From DAOTXL01 sp034435455 (lineage in GTDB: Bacteria > Chloroflexota > Anaerolineae > JAAYZQ01): a DNA stretch of 64,000 nucleotides. Below are positions 9,601 to 17,499 of this stretch, piece by piece. The stretch is from the NCBI GenBank assembly GCA_034435455.1, contig DAOTXL010000096.1, positions 1 to 64,000 on the forward strand, in the 5' to 3' direction. The position numbers and the translations under genes are program-made. Position 1 is the first letter of the stretch, and each line of letters begins with the position of its first letter. Below the pieces are notes generated by a model. The model was given only the letters and a program-made list of their open reading frames with translations. It was not told the origin of the DNA and did no database searches.

Positions 9601-10729
9601 CCACGGTCGCATTGGGCAACGTCCAGCCTGCCACCCACTCGTGGGCATAGTTGACGTCGATGAACAGGCTGGGGCCGGGCGACAACACCGGGCCGGTCAG
9701 GAAGCGGGTCCAGTCGATGCCGTTGGTTGAGGTGACGTAGCCGACCTGGCCGTTGCAGGAGTACCACATGTGGTACCCACCGTCGTGGACGACGGCCATG
9801 TTGTGCACACCGCCATCGTCCCACTGGCCTGGCTCCCCCTCAAAGACCGGGTTGCCGGCATATTTGGTCCAGTTCACCCCGTCGGGCGAGGTGGCGTAGC
9901 CGATGCGCCGCACCCCGCTGGCATCGAAGGCGCTGTACCACATCTTGAACGTTCCACCATCCAGAATGACCATCGGGTCCAGGGCGTGGTTCTCGTCCCA
10001 GTCGCCGGGGCCGCCGGGGCCGAGCACCAGCGCCGCCTGCACCCGCGTCCAGGTGACGCCGTCCGGCGAGGTGGCGGCGCCGATCTGCCACAGGTCCCAC
10101 TGGGCGTTGTAGCCGTTGTAGAACATCCAGTAGACGCCGCCGTTTACCACGATGGACGGGTCGCCCACCGAGTCGCGGTCAAAGGTTCCGTCCTGCAGGG
10201 TGGGCGATAGGGCCGGCGCGCCGTCCACCGTCCAGGCCAGGCCGTCGGTCGAGGTAGCGCGGTAGATGTTCATGTCGTCCGGGCTGAACCACAGCTTGTA
10301 GTCGGCCGGGCCTTCCTTGAGCACGGCCGGTTCCCAACCGGGCAGCAGGGGATTGCTGGCCGACTTGGTCCAGCCGATGCCGTCCGGCGACGTGGCCTGG
10401 CCGATCTGTCCGGCCCAGGCAGGATCGTAGCCGGTGTACCACATCTCGAGCTGGCCGCCGTCGGAGATGACGGTCGGCGCGCCGACCCACTGGCTATCCC
10501 AGGCCGCTGCCCCTTCTGGGCGGCGGAGGCCGGTCACGCCAAACTCGGGCCAGGCGGCGGAATCTGCCGGCGCCGGTCGAGGCCGGTCAGACGGGGGCCG
10601 GTAGGGGGTTGGGCCGTCCTGGGCGGCAGTCGCCTGGCTGCCCACCAGCCACAGGCCCAAGGTCAGGAGGATGACAGCCGCCGGCAAAACCAACCCATAC
10701 CATGTACTGTTTTGTCTCTTTTCAAACAT
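6620..10729 (-). CDS. Large secreted multi-domain repeat protein (DUF11 type)
   Basis: A 1369-aa exported protein. The signal peptide (WYGLVLPAAVILLTLGLWLV) ends near residue 37. Residues about 40-330 contain five repeats of about 55 residues with S-P-D-G-x-x-W-T and MWYxxxD motifs, like the beta-propeller blades of GH43-type proteins. The middle (about 330-700) has three immunoglobulin-like segments with LEPDGD and VNYAHxWV repeats. The last half has four or five DUF11 modules (LTDTLPAGTTF and variants). The C-terminus is YVYLPIIAKNH, a tail I associate with secreted Chloroflexota proteins. The start at 10729 is chosen because the signal peptide follows; an in-frame ATG 78 bases upstream lies in repeat DNA. 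It probably acts at the cell surface; no catalytic residues could be assigned. Confidence 0.88.
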   Translation of the reverse strand: MFEKRQNSTWYGLVLPAAVILLTLGLWLVGSQATAAQDGPTPYRPPSDRPRPAPADSAAWPEFGVTGLRRPEGAAAWDSQWVGAPTVISDGGQLEMWYTGYDPAWAGQIGQATSPDGIGWTKSASNPLLPGWEPAVLKEGPADYKLWFSPDDMNIYRATSTDGLAWTVDGAPALSPTLQDGTFDRDSVGDPSIVVNGGVYWMFYNGYNAQWDLWQIGAATSPDGVTWTRVQAALVLGPGGPGDWDENHALDPMVILDGGTFKMWYSAFDASGVRRIGYATSPDGVNWTKYAGNPVFEGEPGQWDDGGVHNMAVVHDGGYHMWYSCNGQVGYVTSTNGIDWTRFLTGPVLSPGPSLFIDVNYAHEWVAGWTLPNATVVITVADGGGIKAVASGQADEGGNFGSWGMSWDPGQPNIAVGDVVVAAAAGLTTAVDPIGAIDATMDTAADTVYGAIHAPWFVTVTVRCEIWQENGPSIEIPGVDADGGEYACDFTGQWDIQPWEMVAVRYLEPDGDTVINIAHPLDLLLQVNYAHDWVEGDYEAGHTVWITLTESDGVTIKDTAELTTGEVPWWGGRVGFSTGWQGWTSGGWPDLQAGDWVYGRVDTGYAATVRIGTITGELDLNADTISGTITADWFTQTLSAWCGVWEPGGPSTDFQVDPDGGAYFCDIGALGWDLVPGHDVSVGYLEPDGDWVTNIFREPAPNLRVEKWAEGSGQAMPGGPAVFTLRYRNEGDAEATTITLTDTLPANTTYVADGSGVAPTLGPGWVAWTLGPLGVGEEKRFQLVLNNTANPGATLYNVADIWTLYDEDPGNNHAEADVQVVEGQPDLYVNKNPNPGDPAPGQTMLWEINYGNNGPVASGPVVLTDTIPQGTSIIAWYSENGYNLWTDHSTADQLILEAPTVPGYWGDRILLRLVVDNSVPVGTQLTNTVEITTAGDTNPGDNWQMRNDVWTGWPRYDTGVSKWWGHGSLAPGRESNFWVGYRNGGNSLVHNAVLTDTLPAGTTFITSLLDLGWGIQVPFPPDSIVGNELVWDLGNLEVAEWHNIMLRLQIDPDTAPGTLLTNCAAIASSDFEDNPYDNAACITETVGAAGPNLRVTKFADWQGTNYIYYGVRICNIGTTTEYSVTLTDTFPADMSLDNWNVDFWEPWSWNLSGNRLTVTFSRLEPEWTTWLHLWLGVPAVPNGTLFTNVADITIPPGDVNPADNHDEIVVGTGPDLSIEKWLSGGTPTPDPGQLLTFTLHFQNRSEAWWTAGAVWVSDTLPAGLEFVGAWQRLCGETYFCERNPDYSDGTTLAWSHGQMGNGWWNDLIVTVRVTDTARGGDVLTNTATIASDNADDVEPFYDDNTATCAVTVLGPRLGYVYLPIIAKNH

Positions 10730-10856
10730 AATCTTTTTCCCTCTCTCATGCATGGCCGGCGCAGGGGCCGGCTTCGGTCCGTCCCCCTTGTATATGGTGA
10801 GCATCACCTCCTTCCCCTCTGGGACGTAACGGTTCAGGTGCCAGGCGCTTTTGTCT

Positions 10857-10985
10857 CAACGACACGGATTGCCACGGATTACACGGAAGGCAGGGAGCTG
10901 CTCCGTGCCTCTGTGTCGTGCTCCGTGTATCCGTGTCCGAATCCGTGTGGTGCTCCGTGTCAGAGTCCGTGTGGTGCCTGTCGCC
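10857..10985. repeat. Degenerate CCGTGT / ACACGGA tandem and inverted repeats
   Basis: ACACGGATT and CACGGATT occur in the first third; at least six TCCGTGT units at 10-15-base intervals follow in inverted sense. The two halves can fold back on each other. The block looks like several copies of an ACACGGA-type spacer string joined head to head. Confidence 0.65.
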
Positions 10986-11338
10986 ATCTGAATGTACCAT
11001 TGCCGAGACAGTAACTCTGGGGCTATCGGATCCCCGTGGCCAGGCGGTACAGGCCAGATCCTTTGTCCCGGCATGGGCCTTTTCTCCCGTCAGGCCCAGG
11101 AAGCTATTCGACCATGAAACAATGGGAATGGGTGCGAATGGCAGAGAGGCCTTGTGTTGGCGGTCTGGTTGCGTGCGGATTCGGTGTTGACGGGCGCCAG
11201 CCCAATCATCCATGGAAATCGGTGCCACTCGCTACGATCATGATAGCACAGATGCCATCGGCTGTCAATTCCGCCCACTACTCTGTAGGACAACTGCCAC
11301 CCGATGTCCTACACCTTTGTTTCAGGCAAAATTTATGC

Positions 11339-11344
11339 TACAAT
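11339..11344 (+). promoter_or_regulatory. Extended -10 of the TPR gene
   Basis: TGC followed by TACAAT; seven bases later is GTG at 11352, where transcription should start. No convincing -35 is seen. Confidence 0.5.
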
Positions 11345-11351
11345 CCCATCT

Positions 11352-12755
11352 GTGAAAAGAGCGACTCCGTGGCGTGTCGAGCTCAAGCTGGCGAACCTGG
11401 CCATGGGCATTCTGCTGCTGGGATTGGTGCCCTACCCGCAGGTCTACACCTTTGCCCTGCGTCAGGCAGAGGCCCATCGCGCCGCCGGCGAGTATGGTGC
11501 AGCCCTGGCAGCCTGGGACCAGGCCGGTCGCCTCGACCCCAACTCGCCACAGCCCTGGCTGCGGGCGGGCGAGGTTTTGCTCCGGCAGCACCGCTTTGAC
11601 CGGGCGCAGAGGGCCTTCCAGGAGGCGGGCCGGCGGCACAGCACCGTCGCTGCCCTGCTGGGCCTGGGCGAAAGCTACGCCGGGCGCGGCGATTGGGCGG
11701 CTGCGCTCAAAACGTGGGGGCAGGCCCTGGCCCTGGCTCCCGATGAGGCCCGCGTCTACCTTGCCCTGGGGCGGGGCAGTCTGGCCCAGGGCCATTTCGA
11801 CCAGGCGGTGAGCTACCTGACCCGCGCCCTCCGGCTCCGGCCGACCGCCGCCGAAGCCGCCGAGGCCCACCGGCTGCTGGGCCGGCTGCTGGCCGACGAT
11901 AGCCCCGAACTGGCGGCCGATCACCTCCGACAGGCAGGCGATACGGAGATGCTGGCCGTGCTGGAGGCGGCCGAGGCCGAACCCGACCCGCCACACCGCG
12001 CCATCCTCCTGGGCGCGGCCTTTCTCCGGCAGAGCGATCTCCCCCTGGCCTGCCGCGCCCTGGAGCAGGCCATCGCCCTGGACCCGACCAACGCCGAGGC
12101 GCACGCCTACCTGGCCCATACCCTCGACCGGCTGGGCGAGGCGGTCGCTGCCGGGGAACTGCTGCAACAAGCCCTGGCCCTGGACCCCGATTCAGCGTTA
12201 GCCTACTACTTTCTAGGCATTCACGAGCGCCTGATAGGGGATGCAAACGGGGCGCAGGCTGCCCTGTGGGAAGCCCTGCTCCGCGATCCGGAAAATGCCG
12301 CCCTCCGGGTAGAGATGGCCGAGGCGTTCGTAGACCTGGGCGATTATCCCCACGCCGAGGAGTGGTATCAGGGGGCGGTCGAGGTCGCTCCCGACGATGT
12401 GGAATTCCACCTGCTGCTGGTCCACTTTTATCTGGATCACCTGTACCGGGTAGAGGAAGGGGGCGTGCCGGCTGCCGAAGCAGCCGCGGCCCTGGCCCCT
12501 GACGATGCCCGCCCCTGGGATCTGCTGGGCTGGGCCTATCACCTGGTGGGCCGGCACGCTGAGGGTGAGCAGGCCCTCCGCCGGGCGCTGGCCCTGGACC
12601 CCAACCTGGTGAGCGCCCACTACCACCTGGGCCGCCTGTACGCCAACACCGGTCGGCGCGCCCTGGCCCGTCAACACCTGCAACGCACCGCTGACCTGGA
12701 TACAGAGGGCTACCACCGCGAACGCGCCGAAGCTCTGTTGGAAGAATTGAAATAG
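11352..12755 (+). CDS. Tetratricopeptide-repeat protein, membrane-anchored
   Basis: A 467-aa protein with one N-terminal membrane segment (about 15-33, LANLAMGILLLGLVPYPQVY) and then about eleven TPR units of 34 residues, seen from recurrent A-L-x-L-D-P-x-x-x-x-A-Y/H-Y-x-L-G patterns (for example near 55, 120, 155, 240, 275, 310, 385 and 420). It is probably a scaffold for protein-protein contacts at the membrane; the partner is unknown. GTG at 11352 is preferred to an ATG 48 bases upstream because the upstream codons translate the promoter and because the extended -10 places the transcript start at this GTG. The last 46 bases overlap the convergent DUF2723-type gene. Confidence 0.82.
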   Translation: MKRATPWRVELKLANLAMGILLLGLVPYPQVYTFALRQAEAHRAAGEYGAALAAWDQAGRLDPNSPQPWLRAGEVLLRQHRFDRAQRAFQEAGRRHSTVAALLGLGESYAGRGDWAAALKTWGQALALAPDEARVYLALGRGSLAQGHFDQAVSYLTRALRLRPTAAEAAEAHRLLGRLLADDSPELAADHLRQAGDTEMLAVLEAAEAEPDPPHRAILLGAAFLRQSDLPLACRALEQAIALDPTNAEAHAYLAHTLDRLGEAVAAGELLQQALALDPDSALAYYFLGIHERLIGDANGAQAALWEALLRDPENAALRVEMAEAFVDLGDYPHAEEWYQGAVEVAPDDVEFHLLLVHFYLDHLYRVEEGGVPAAEAAAALAPDDARPWDLLGWAYHLVGRHAEGEQALRRALALDPNLVSAHYHLGRLYANTGRRALARQHLQRTADLDTEGYHRERAEALLEELK

Positions 12756-14731
12756 GCTGGACGAGGGGTCCTCCCCTCCTCTTCGACCGCGATCGGCCCG
12801 ATGAGGACCGGCTCCCCCAGGGGGATCAGCGAGCCATCCTGGGCAAAGGAATAGGCGCCCACCAGCAGGTGATAGACACCGGCCGGCGCCTCGGCGGGGA
12901 CGAGCAACAGGTGGTCGTCGCGCAGCCACTCGCCGGGCCGCCACAGGGGCGTCGGGTAGTAGACGCCGCCCGGCTGCCGGTCGCTCTGGGCCACCTTCTG
13001 GCCTGTCGGATCGAGCAGGTGGACAAAGGTATGGTATTCGGCCGCCAGGGGATGCAACGCCTCCCAGTAAAGGCTGATGTGCAGCGCCTCGCCGGGGCGC
13101 CCGTGGCACGGCGAGCAGTCGTAACCGTGCAGCGCCACGGCTCCGGCCAGGTGTGCATCCAGGGGGTGGGCCGGTTCCCCCTCCGCTGCCGGGCCGAGCA
13201 CGCGCCACAGGCGGCCCTCTTCCTCTACCTTTACCTTGACCTCCACGCCCGGCATCTCTTTGCTCAGATAAACCGGACGCCCGGTGCTCAGGGCCAGGTC
13301 GAGGGTATGGCCCAGGGTGGGGTAGTCGGGCGTGATCAGGGGGAACAGGCCCAACAGGTCAGGCCGCCGCTGCTCCACATACTGAAGGTACCACAGGGGC
13401 ATGATGTGGTTGCGGTCGTTGCTGACCAGCACCGCCCCGGATGGCAGCGGTTCGGCCAGGATCGTTTCCCAGCGGGTGCGGGCAGTGGTGTTGCGGCTCT
13501 GGTCCAGATCGGCATAGCGGTCGGCTGCCATCCAGACCGGCAAGACAAACCAGGCCAGCGGGAGCAAAAGTTGTAAATTCGGGGACTTGCAAATTTGCAA
13601 GAACCATCCTACCCCAACCGCCATCCACAAAACGACCATGAGATAAGAAGGAATGAAAAGCACAAATACATCGCCGATGGTATAGACCAGGTTAAAGCCC
13701 ACCACCGCCACGTAGGCCAGCCCGGTGAGGGCCAGCAGCGCCCACCTGCGCTTGACAAAAAGGCCGATCAGGCCGAGCAGTGCCAGGCCGATGCCAACCC
13801 AGCCGACCTCGTCGCGCAAGAATCCGCCGGCCATCGCCAGCCGGGCCCCCAGGTCCACCGACAGGTCCACCGATCCGCCGAACGGCCCACCCAGCACGAA
13901 ATTCACGAACCCGGCCAGGGTGTTGTCGTACAGGACCAGCTCACGCCCCGCCGTCAGCGGCAGGTGCAGGTAGGGGGTGTAAGGGGCGCGGAGCGGGATG
14001 TACAGATAGAGGGCAAGAGGCAGGAAGCAGGAGGCAAGAGGCAGGAGAAACTTGAAACTTGCAACTCGAAACTCGCAACTTGCAACCTGGAAAGCCAGGA
14101 AAGCCGGGACCAGGAGCAGCGTCGTCCGGTGGTGGGCCAGGCTCAGGCCAAAGCCGCAGGCGGCAAACAGCAGGTAGCAACGATTCCGTTGCTCGGCCCA
14201 AGTCAGGAGCAAATAGAACAGCAGAACCACAAAGAAGACGTGCAGGCTGTAGACTTCGGCGACGATGGCCTGTGACCAGAAGGTCGGCGTCACGGCCAGG
14301 ATGGCAGCCGCCAGGGCCGCAACCAACCGGCGGCCGGGGGGAGCAAGGTCAGGCAACGCCTGTCGCAACAGCGCAACGGCCGTGAGATAGAGCAGCCCCA
14401 CCGCCAGCGCCGCCCAGAAGGCGGAAAAGAGGTTCATGCGGTAGGCCGCGTCCCCCACCGGCAAGAGGTGGGACCAGGCCCAGCCCAGCAGCAGGTAGAG
14501 CGGATAACCGGTGGCATGGGCCACCCCCAGCAGATAAGCCGCAAACTGGAACTCGCCGCTGTCGCCGGCCAGGACCGTGGGAGCCAGGGTCTTGACGTAC
14601 AGAACAGCCGAGGTGCCGCCCAACAGGACCGCTATCCACAGGTCAGGCCCCATACGCCGCCGGACGCCGGCCATGCCGGTCCGATCATCCGGTCCAGCGG
14701 CCATCCCGCCCCCCTGATCGCTGCTCACCAT
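12710..14731 (-). CDS. DUF2723-type membrane glycosyltransferase
   Basis: A 673-aa polytopic membrane protein of the DUF2723 (protein O-mannosyltransferase-like, GT-C) group. Near the N-terminus, TLAPTVLAGDSGEFQFAAYL carries the acidic D-S-G-E motif of the first extracytoplasmic loop, followed by GYPLYLLLGW. About ten membrane segments run to about residue 370. A soluble C-terminal beta domain (about 500-650; WRPGEWLRDDHLLLVP) follows, of a type found on surface-sugar enzymes in this group. It likely moves a lipid-linked sugar to an exported acceptor. ATG at 14731 overlaps the stop of the upstream gene (ATGGTGA); ATG at 14704, with a G-rich ribosome site, is the alternative. Residues from repeat DNA sit in frame near base 14010-14090. 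Confidence 0.75.
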   Translation of the reverse strand: MVSSDQGGGMAAGPDDRTGMAGVRRRMGPDLWIAVLLGGTSAVLYVKTLAPTVLAGDSGEFQFAAYLLGVAHATGYPLYLLLGWAWSHLLPVGDAAYRMNLFSAFWAALAVGLLYLTAVALLRQALPDLAPPGRRLVAALAAAILAVTPTFWSQAIVAEVYSLHVFFVVLLFYLLLTWAEQRNRCYLLFAACGFGLSLAHHRTTLLLVPAFLAFQVASCEFRVASFKFLLPLASCFLPLALYLYIPLRAPYTPYLHLPLTAGRELVLYDNTLAGFVNFVLGGPFGGSVDLSVDLGARLAMAGGFLRDEVGWVGIGLALLGLIGLFVKRRWALLALTGLAYVAVVGFNLVYTIGDVFVLFIPSYLMVVLWMAVGVGWFLQICKSPNLQLLLPLAWFVLPVWMAADRYADLDQSRNTTARTRWETILAEPLPSGAVLVSNDRNHIMPLWYLQYVEQRRPDLLGLFPLITPDYPTLGHTLDLALSTGRPVYLSKEMPGVEVKVKVEEEGRLWRVLGPAAEGEPAHPLDAHLAGAVALHGYDCSPCHGRPGEALHISLYWEALHPLAAEYHTFVHLLDPTGQKVAQSDRQPGGVYYPTPLWRPGEWLRDDHLLLVPAEAPAGVYHLLVGAYSFAQDGSLIPLGEPVLIGPIAVEEEGRTPRPAYFNSSNRASARSRW
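14009..14090. repeat. GAGGCAAGAGGCAGG / AAACTTGCAACTCG low-complexity repeat inside a CDS
   Basis: Direct repeats of (A)GAGGCAGGA and of CTTGAAACTTGCAACTCG-type units sit in frame within the DUF2723-type gene and translate as VASCEFRVASFKF plus LLPLASCFLPLALYL. A shorter similar string lies at about 13573-13600. Confidence 0.65.
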
Positions 14732-17499
14732 CCCCGCTCGTTTCGCTCCCAAACCATCGTGTCCAGGGCAATGCCCAGGGTGCGCCGATCTGGGGCAACG
14801 CGCAGCCAGCCGTTGCCCGGACCGGCCGCCTCCAGGGCGCTGCCCGGTGCGGCCCCTTTGACCCCGACGATGGCATGGGACCAGCTGTTGCTTCCCCTGG
14901 GGTCGGCCTGGCCGCCGATGGAGCGTAGCGCATCCACGGCGGCATCGGTCAGGTGGGCTGCGCCATCGCCCTGCATGGCAACAACCACGATCTGACCGCC
15001 GGGTACACCGGCCAGAAAGTCGGCCAGGGCTGCCGCCTCCGAATCGCTGCCGGTCGGGGTCGTGTCGAACCCTTGCCGGTCAAGCAGCCGCCCGCTGCGG
15101 GGATGGATCACGGCCACATTGTAGCCGGGGCGGTGGACTGCGCCATCCTGGTTTTCCCCCAGGCTGATGTAGGCGAAATCGGCAGGGCCGCCGCTGTGGA
15201 CTTCGATGGCTGTGGGAGCCTGAACGCCTGTCCCGCCGATCGCCCCGTTGCCGGGCAGCACGTCGGCGGGGGCGGCCAGGTGGTCGAACTCGAAACGCAC
15301 ATCGTTCAGCCCCTGGTGCAGAAATCGGGCGGGCACCCGCCAGGCGCAGGTGTTCCAGCCGGGCGAGACCGGGATCCGCTCCAGCCGGTGGCCGTTGACC
15401 CGCAAAGTGACCGTCTGCTGCACGGCCCCTGGATAGTCAAAGGGCAACAGCCGCACTTCCAGCCGATAGTCCGCCCCATCGTCGGCCGGTACAAAGAGCC
15501 GGGCCCCCTGAGCCACAGCCCAGTGGGCCGTCGCTCCCTGGATCTCCTCCGCCTCGGCCCACCCTTCGCCCAGGACACTGAGGGCAATCGGCTGCGACGA
15601 TCCGAAATCCACCGGGAGGCTGGGCGGGGCAGGCGGCCGGTTCACCCGGTAGAGGAGCCAGCCATCCCGGTCATAGACCTTTTCCACGGGCAGCACCTCT
15701 TCCACATAGGCCACAGCCGCAGCACGGGTGTCGGTGTAGGGGGGACGGCCCGGAACCGCCGGCGCGACGACGACGTAACGGATGCCATAAAACCACACAA
15801 ATTCGTCGGCGCGGGCCCGGTCGGCGGCCCGGCGGTCGGCATCCACCTGGCCGTAGGTCTGCAGGGTGATGAGGGAATCGAGGATCGGCTGCCGCCGAAA
15901 GTAGTCGAACCGGTCGGGCGGGTTGCGCGAGATATTGCCCGACAGCAGCCGTTTGTGGTGGTAGCTCTGGTAATATTGCGTCCGGGTGTCCTCCGCCCCC
16001 ATCATGCCAAAGCTGTTGCGCCAGCCCAGCGGCAGTTGCAGGATGGCCCAATCGCCCGGCTCGGCGGCCACCTGCTCGTAGACAGGGGGGATGCGGGCAT
16101 CGGTCAGCGGCAGCGGCACGGACCAGTGCTCAAACAGCAGCAGAGCCGCCAGGAGCAGAGAGCAAGGGACAGGTAACCACCTTGCGGCTTGCGATTTGCG
16201 ACCGGCTGCTTTGCGGAGCAGCCAGTAAGCGCCAAACCCGGCCAGCACCGCCAGACAGAGCATCAAAACTACACTGAAACGGTTGGGAACCCGGTTGGCC
16301 TTGACCACCGGGATATAGTGGAGCAGGATGAACGGCAGCGGGACGTTGACCTGTAGCCCGTCCAGATCGAAGGTCGAACGGCCGTTGACCTGCAACAGCG
16401 GCCCCAGGCTAAAGAGGGTGAATACCACCAACCCGGTGGTCCAGGCTGCCAGGCGGCGCCGGTAGGCCACCGCACCGCCGACGGCCAGGGCCAGCCCCGC
16501 CCAGCCGAGGAACACCGTGTTCACATCGCGGAAGCGGGCCGTGCCTTCGCGGGTTTGGCGCAGCGCGTCTACCCAGCTCCCACCCAGAGGATGCAGGGCG
16601 GTGGGTGTGACCAGGCCCAGCAGGTCGACCGAGAGCTTTTCGGCATCGCCCCAACCGGCCAGCTCATAACCGCCGAACATCTCGCGCAGGATGGGCACCA
16701 ACACCGGTGCGTAGAGGATGGCCGCCACCAGCCCCATCACCCCCAGACGTCGCAGGAGGGCAGCCATCCCGCCGGCTATTTCCGGCCGCTCCTCCTTGCT
16801 CACTGCAAAGGCCAGGATGATCAGGGTCAAAATCGCCAAAAAGACGCCCAGGATCATCTCACCCAGCATGGCCAGCACCAAAAAGAGACCGGCCAGAAGC
16901 GCGTAACGCCGGCGTGGTTCGCGGATGGTCTTGACCAGAAACAGGGCGTAGAACGGGATCCACTCGGTGCTCCACATATCATAGTGGCCGATGGCGGCAT
17001 AGACCAGCCGGTAAGAGCCAAAGGCATAGACCAGACCGGCAAGAAAGGCTGCCCAATGTCTAACATCTAATGACGGATATTGGGTATTGGATATTGGGCA
17101 TTGGATATGGCGTAACAGGTAATGAGCCAGAAGGAAGGTGCCGTATCCGCTCAGAACTGTGGCAAAGAGGAAGGTCAGGTTGCTGATGGCCGGCAAGGGA
17201 AGGAAGGGCTGTAACGGGATGGAGAGGATGGAATTGAACAGGTTGTAAGTATAGAGCACCAGGCTGATGCCCGGCGGATAGAAGGTATGGGTCGAGTAGA
17301 GGGGGTTTTGCCCCAGGTTGAGGAGAGAATAGCGGAACCACCAGCTATTCCACAGGAAGGTGTACTCATCGAAGGCCCAGGTGTAGCTGCCCGGCACGTG
17401 GGTACCCAGGTGGCGGACCAGCGGCCAGGTGAGCACAACGGCCAGGAGGGCATACAGGGCCACGACGAGCAGGTGGGTGTGTCGTCGTAATCGGTTCAT
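14725..17499 (-). CDS. Polytopic membrane glycosyltransferase-like protein with C-terminal ILEI/FAM3-like domain
   Basis: A 924-aa protein. Residues about 8-500 form some 12 membrane segments; after the first, WAFDEYTFLWNSWWF has an acidic pair in the first outer loop as in GT-C enzymes. A soluble region follows with a beta-sandwich segment (VNGHRLERIPVSPGW). The last 170 residues resemble the ILEI/FAM3 (PANDER) fold: GVQAPTAIEVHSGG, then GYNVAVIHPRSGRLLD, FDTT, an AALADFLAGVP helix, GQIVVVAMQGD and HAIVGVKG. ATG at 17499 overlaps the methyltransferase stop (ATGA), giving the operon methyltransferase - this gene - DUF2723-type gene, probably for surface glycan or glycolipid assembly. The ILEI reading is mine and needs a profile search. 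Confidence 0.7.
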   Translation of the reverse strand: MNRLRRHTHLLVVALYALLAVVLTWPLVRHLGTHVPGSYTWAFDEYTFLWNSWWFRYSLLNLGQNPLYSTHTFYPPGISLVLYTYNLFNSILSIPLQPFLPLPAISNLTFLFATVLSGYGTFLLAHYLLRHIQCPISNTQYPSLDVRHWAAFLAGLVYAFGSYRLVYAAIGHYDMWSTEWIPFYALFLVKTIREPRRRYALLAGLFLVLAMLGEMILGVFLAILTLIILAFAVSKEERPEIAGGMAALLRRLGVMGLVAAILYAPVLVPILREMFGGYELAGWGDAEKLSVDLLGLVTPTALHPLGGSWVDALRQTREGTARFRDVNTVFLGWAGLALAVGGAVAYRRRLAAWTTGLVVFTLFSLGPLLQVNGRSTFDLDGLQVNVPLPFILLHYIPVVKANRVPNRFSVVLMLCLAVLAGFGAYWLLRKAAGRKSQAARWLPVPCSLLLAALLLFEHWSVPLPLTDARIPPVYEQVAAEPGDWAILQLPLGWRNSFGMMGAEDTRTQYYQSYHHKRLLSGNISRNPPDRFDYFRRQPILDSLITLQTYGQVDADRRAADRARADEFVWFYGIRYVVVAPAVPGRPPYTDTRAAAVAYVEEVLPVEKVYDRDGWLLYRVNRPPAPPSLPVDFGSSQPIALSVLGEGWAEAEEIQGATAHWAVAQGARLFVPADDGADYRLEVRLLPFDYPGAVQQTVTLRVNGHRLERIPVSPGWNTCAWRVPARFLHQGLNDVRFEFDHLAAPADVLPGNGAIGGTGVQAPTAIEVHSGGPADFAYISLGENQDGAVHRPGYNVAVIHPRSGRLLDRQGFDTTPTGSDSEAAALADFLAGVPGGQIVVVAMQGDGAAHLTDAAVDALRSIGGQADPRGSNSWSHAIVGVKGAAPGSALEAAGPGNGWLRVAPDRRTLGIALDTMVWERNERGW
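17075..17110. repeat. ATATTGGGTATTGG spacer-type repeat inside a CDS
   Basis: GGATATTGGGTATTGGAT at 17075-17092 is identical to 23572-23589. It lies in frame in the 924-aa membrane protein, read as ISNTQYPS, whereas the other copy is read in a different frame. Confidence 0.75.

Larger units (their letters stand above)
10730..11351. other. Repeat-rich divergent spacer, no gene
   Basis: Between the divergent starts of the secreted protein and the TPR gene. It holds a GGTGCCAGGC fragment (10835-10845), a block of degenerate CCGTGT/ACACGG repeats (10857-10985), and an imperfect inverted repeat GTAGGACAACTGC...GTCCTAC (11285-11312). No supported coding frame is seen. Confidence 0.7.

Noticed and set aside
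7760..9730. 656-codon open frame antisense to the giant secreted protein
   Set aside because: It is an opposite-strand shadow caused by high G+C; it has no family motifs, while the other strand shows signal peptide, repeats and tail.
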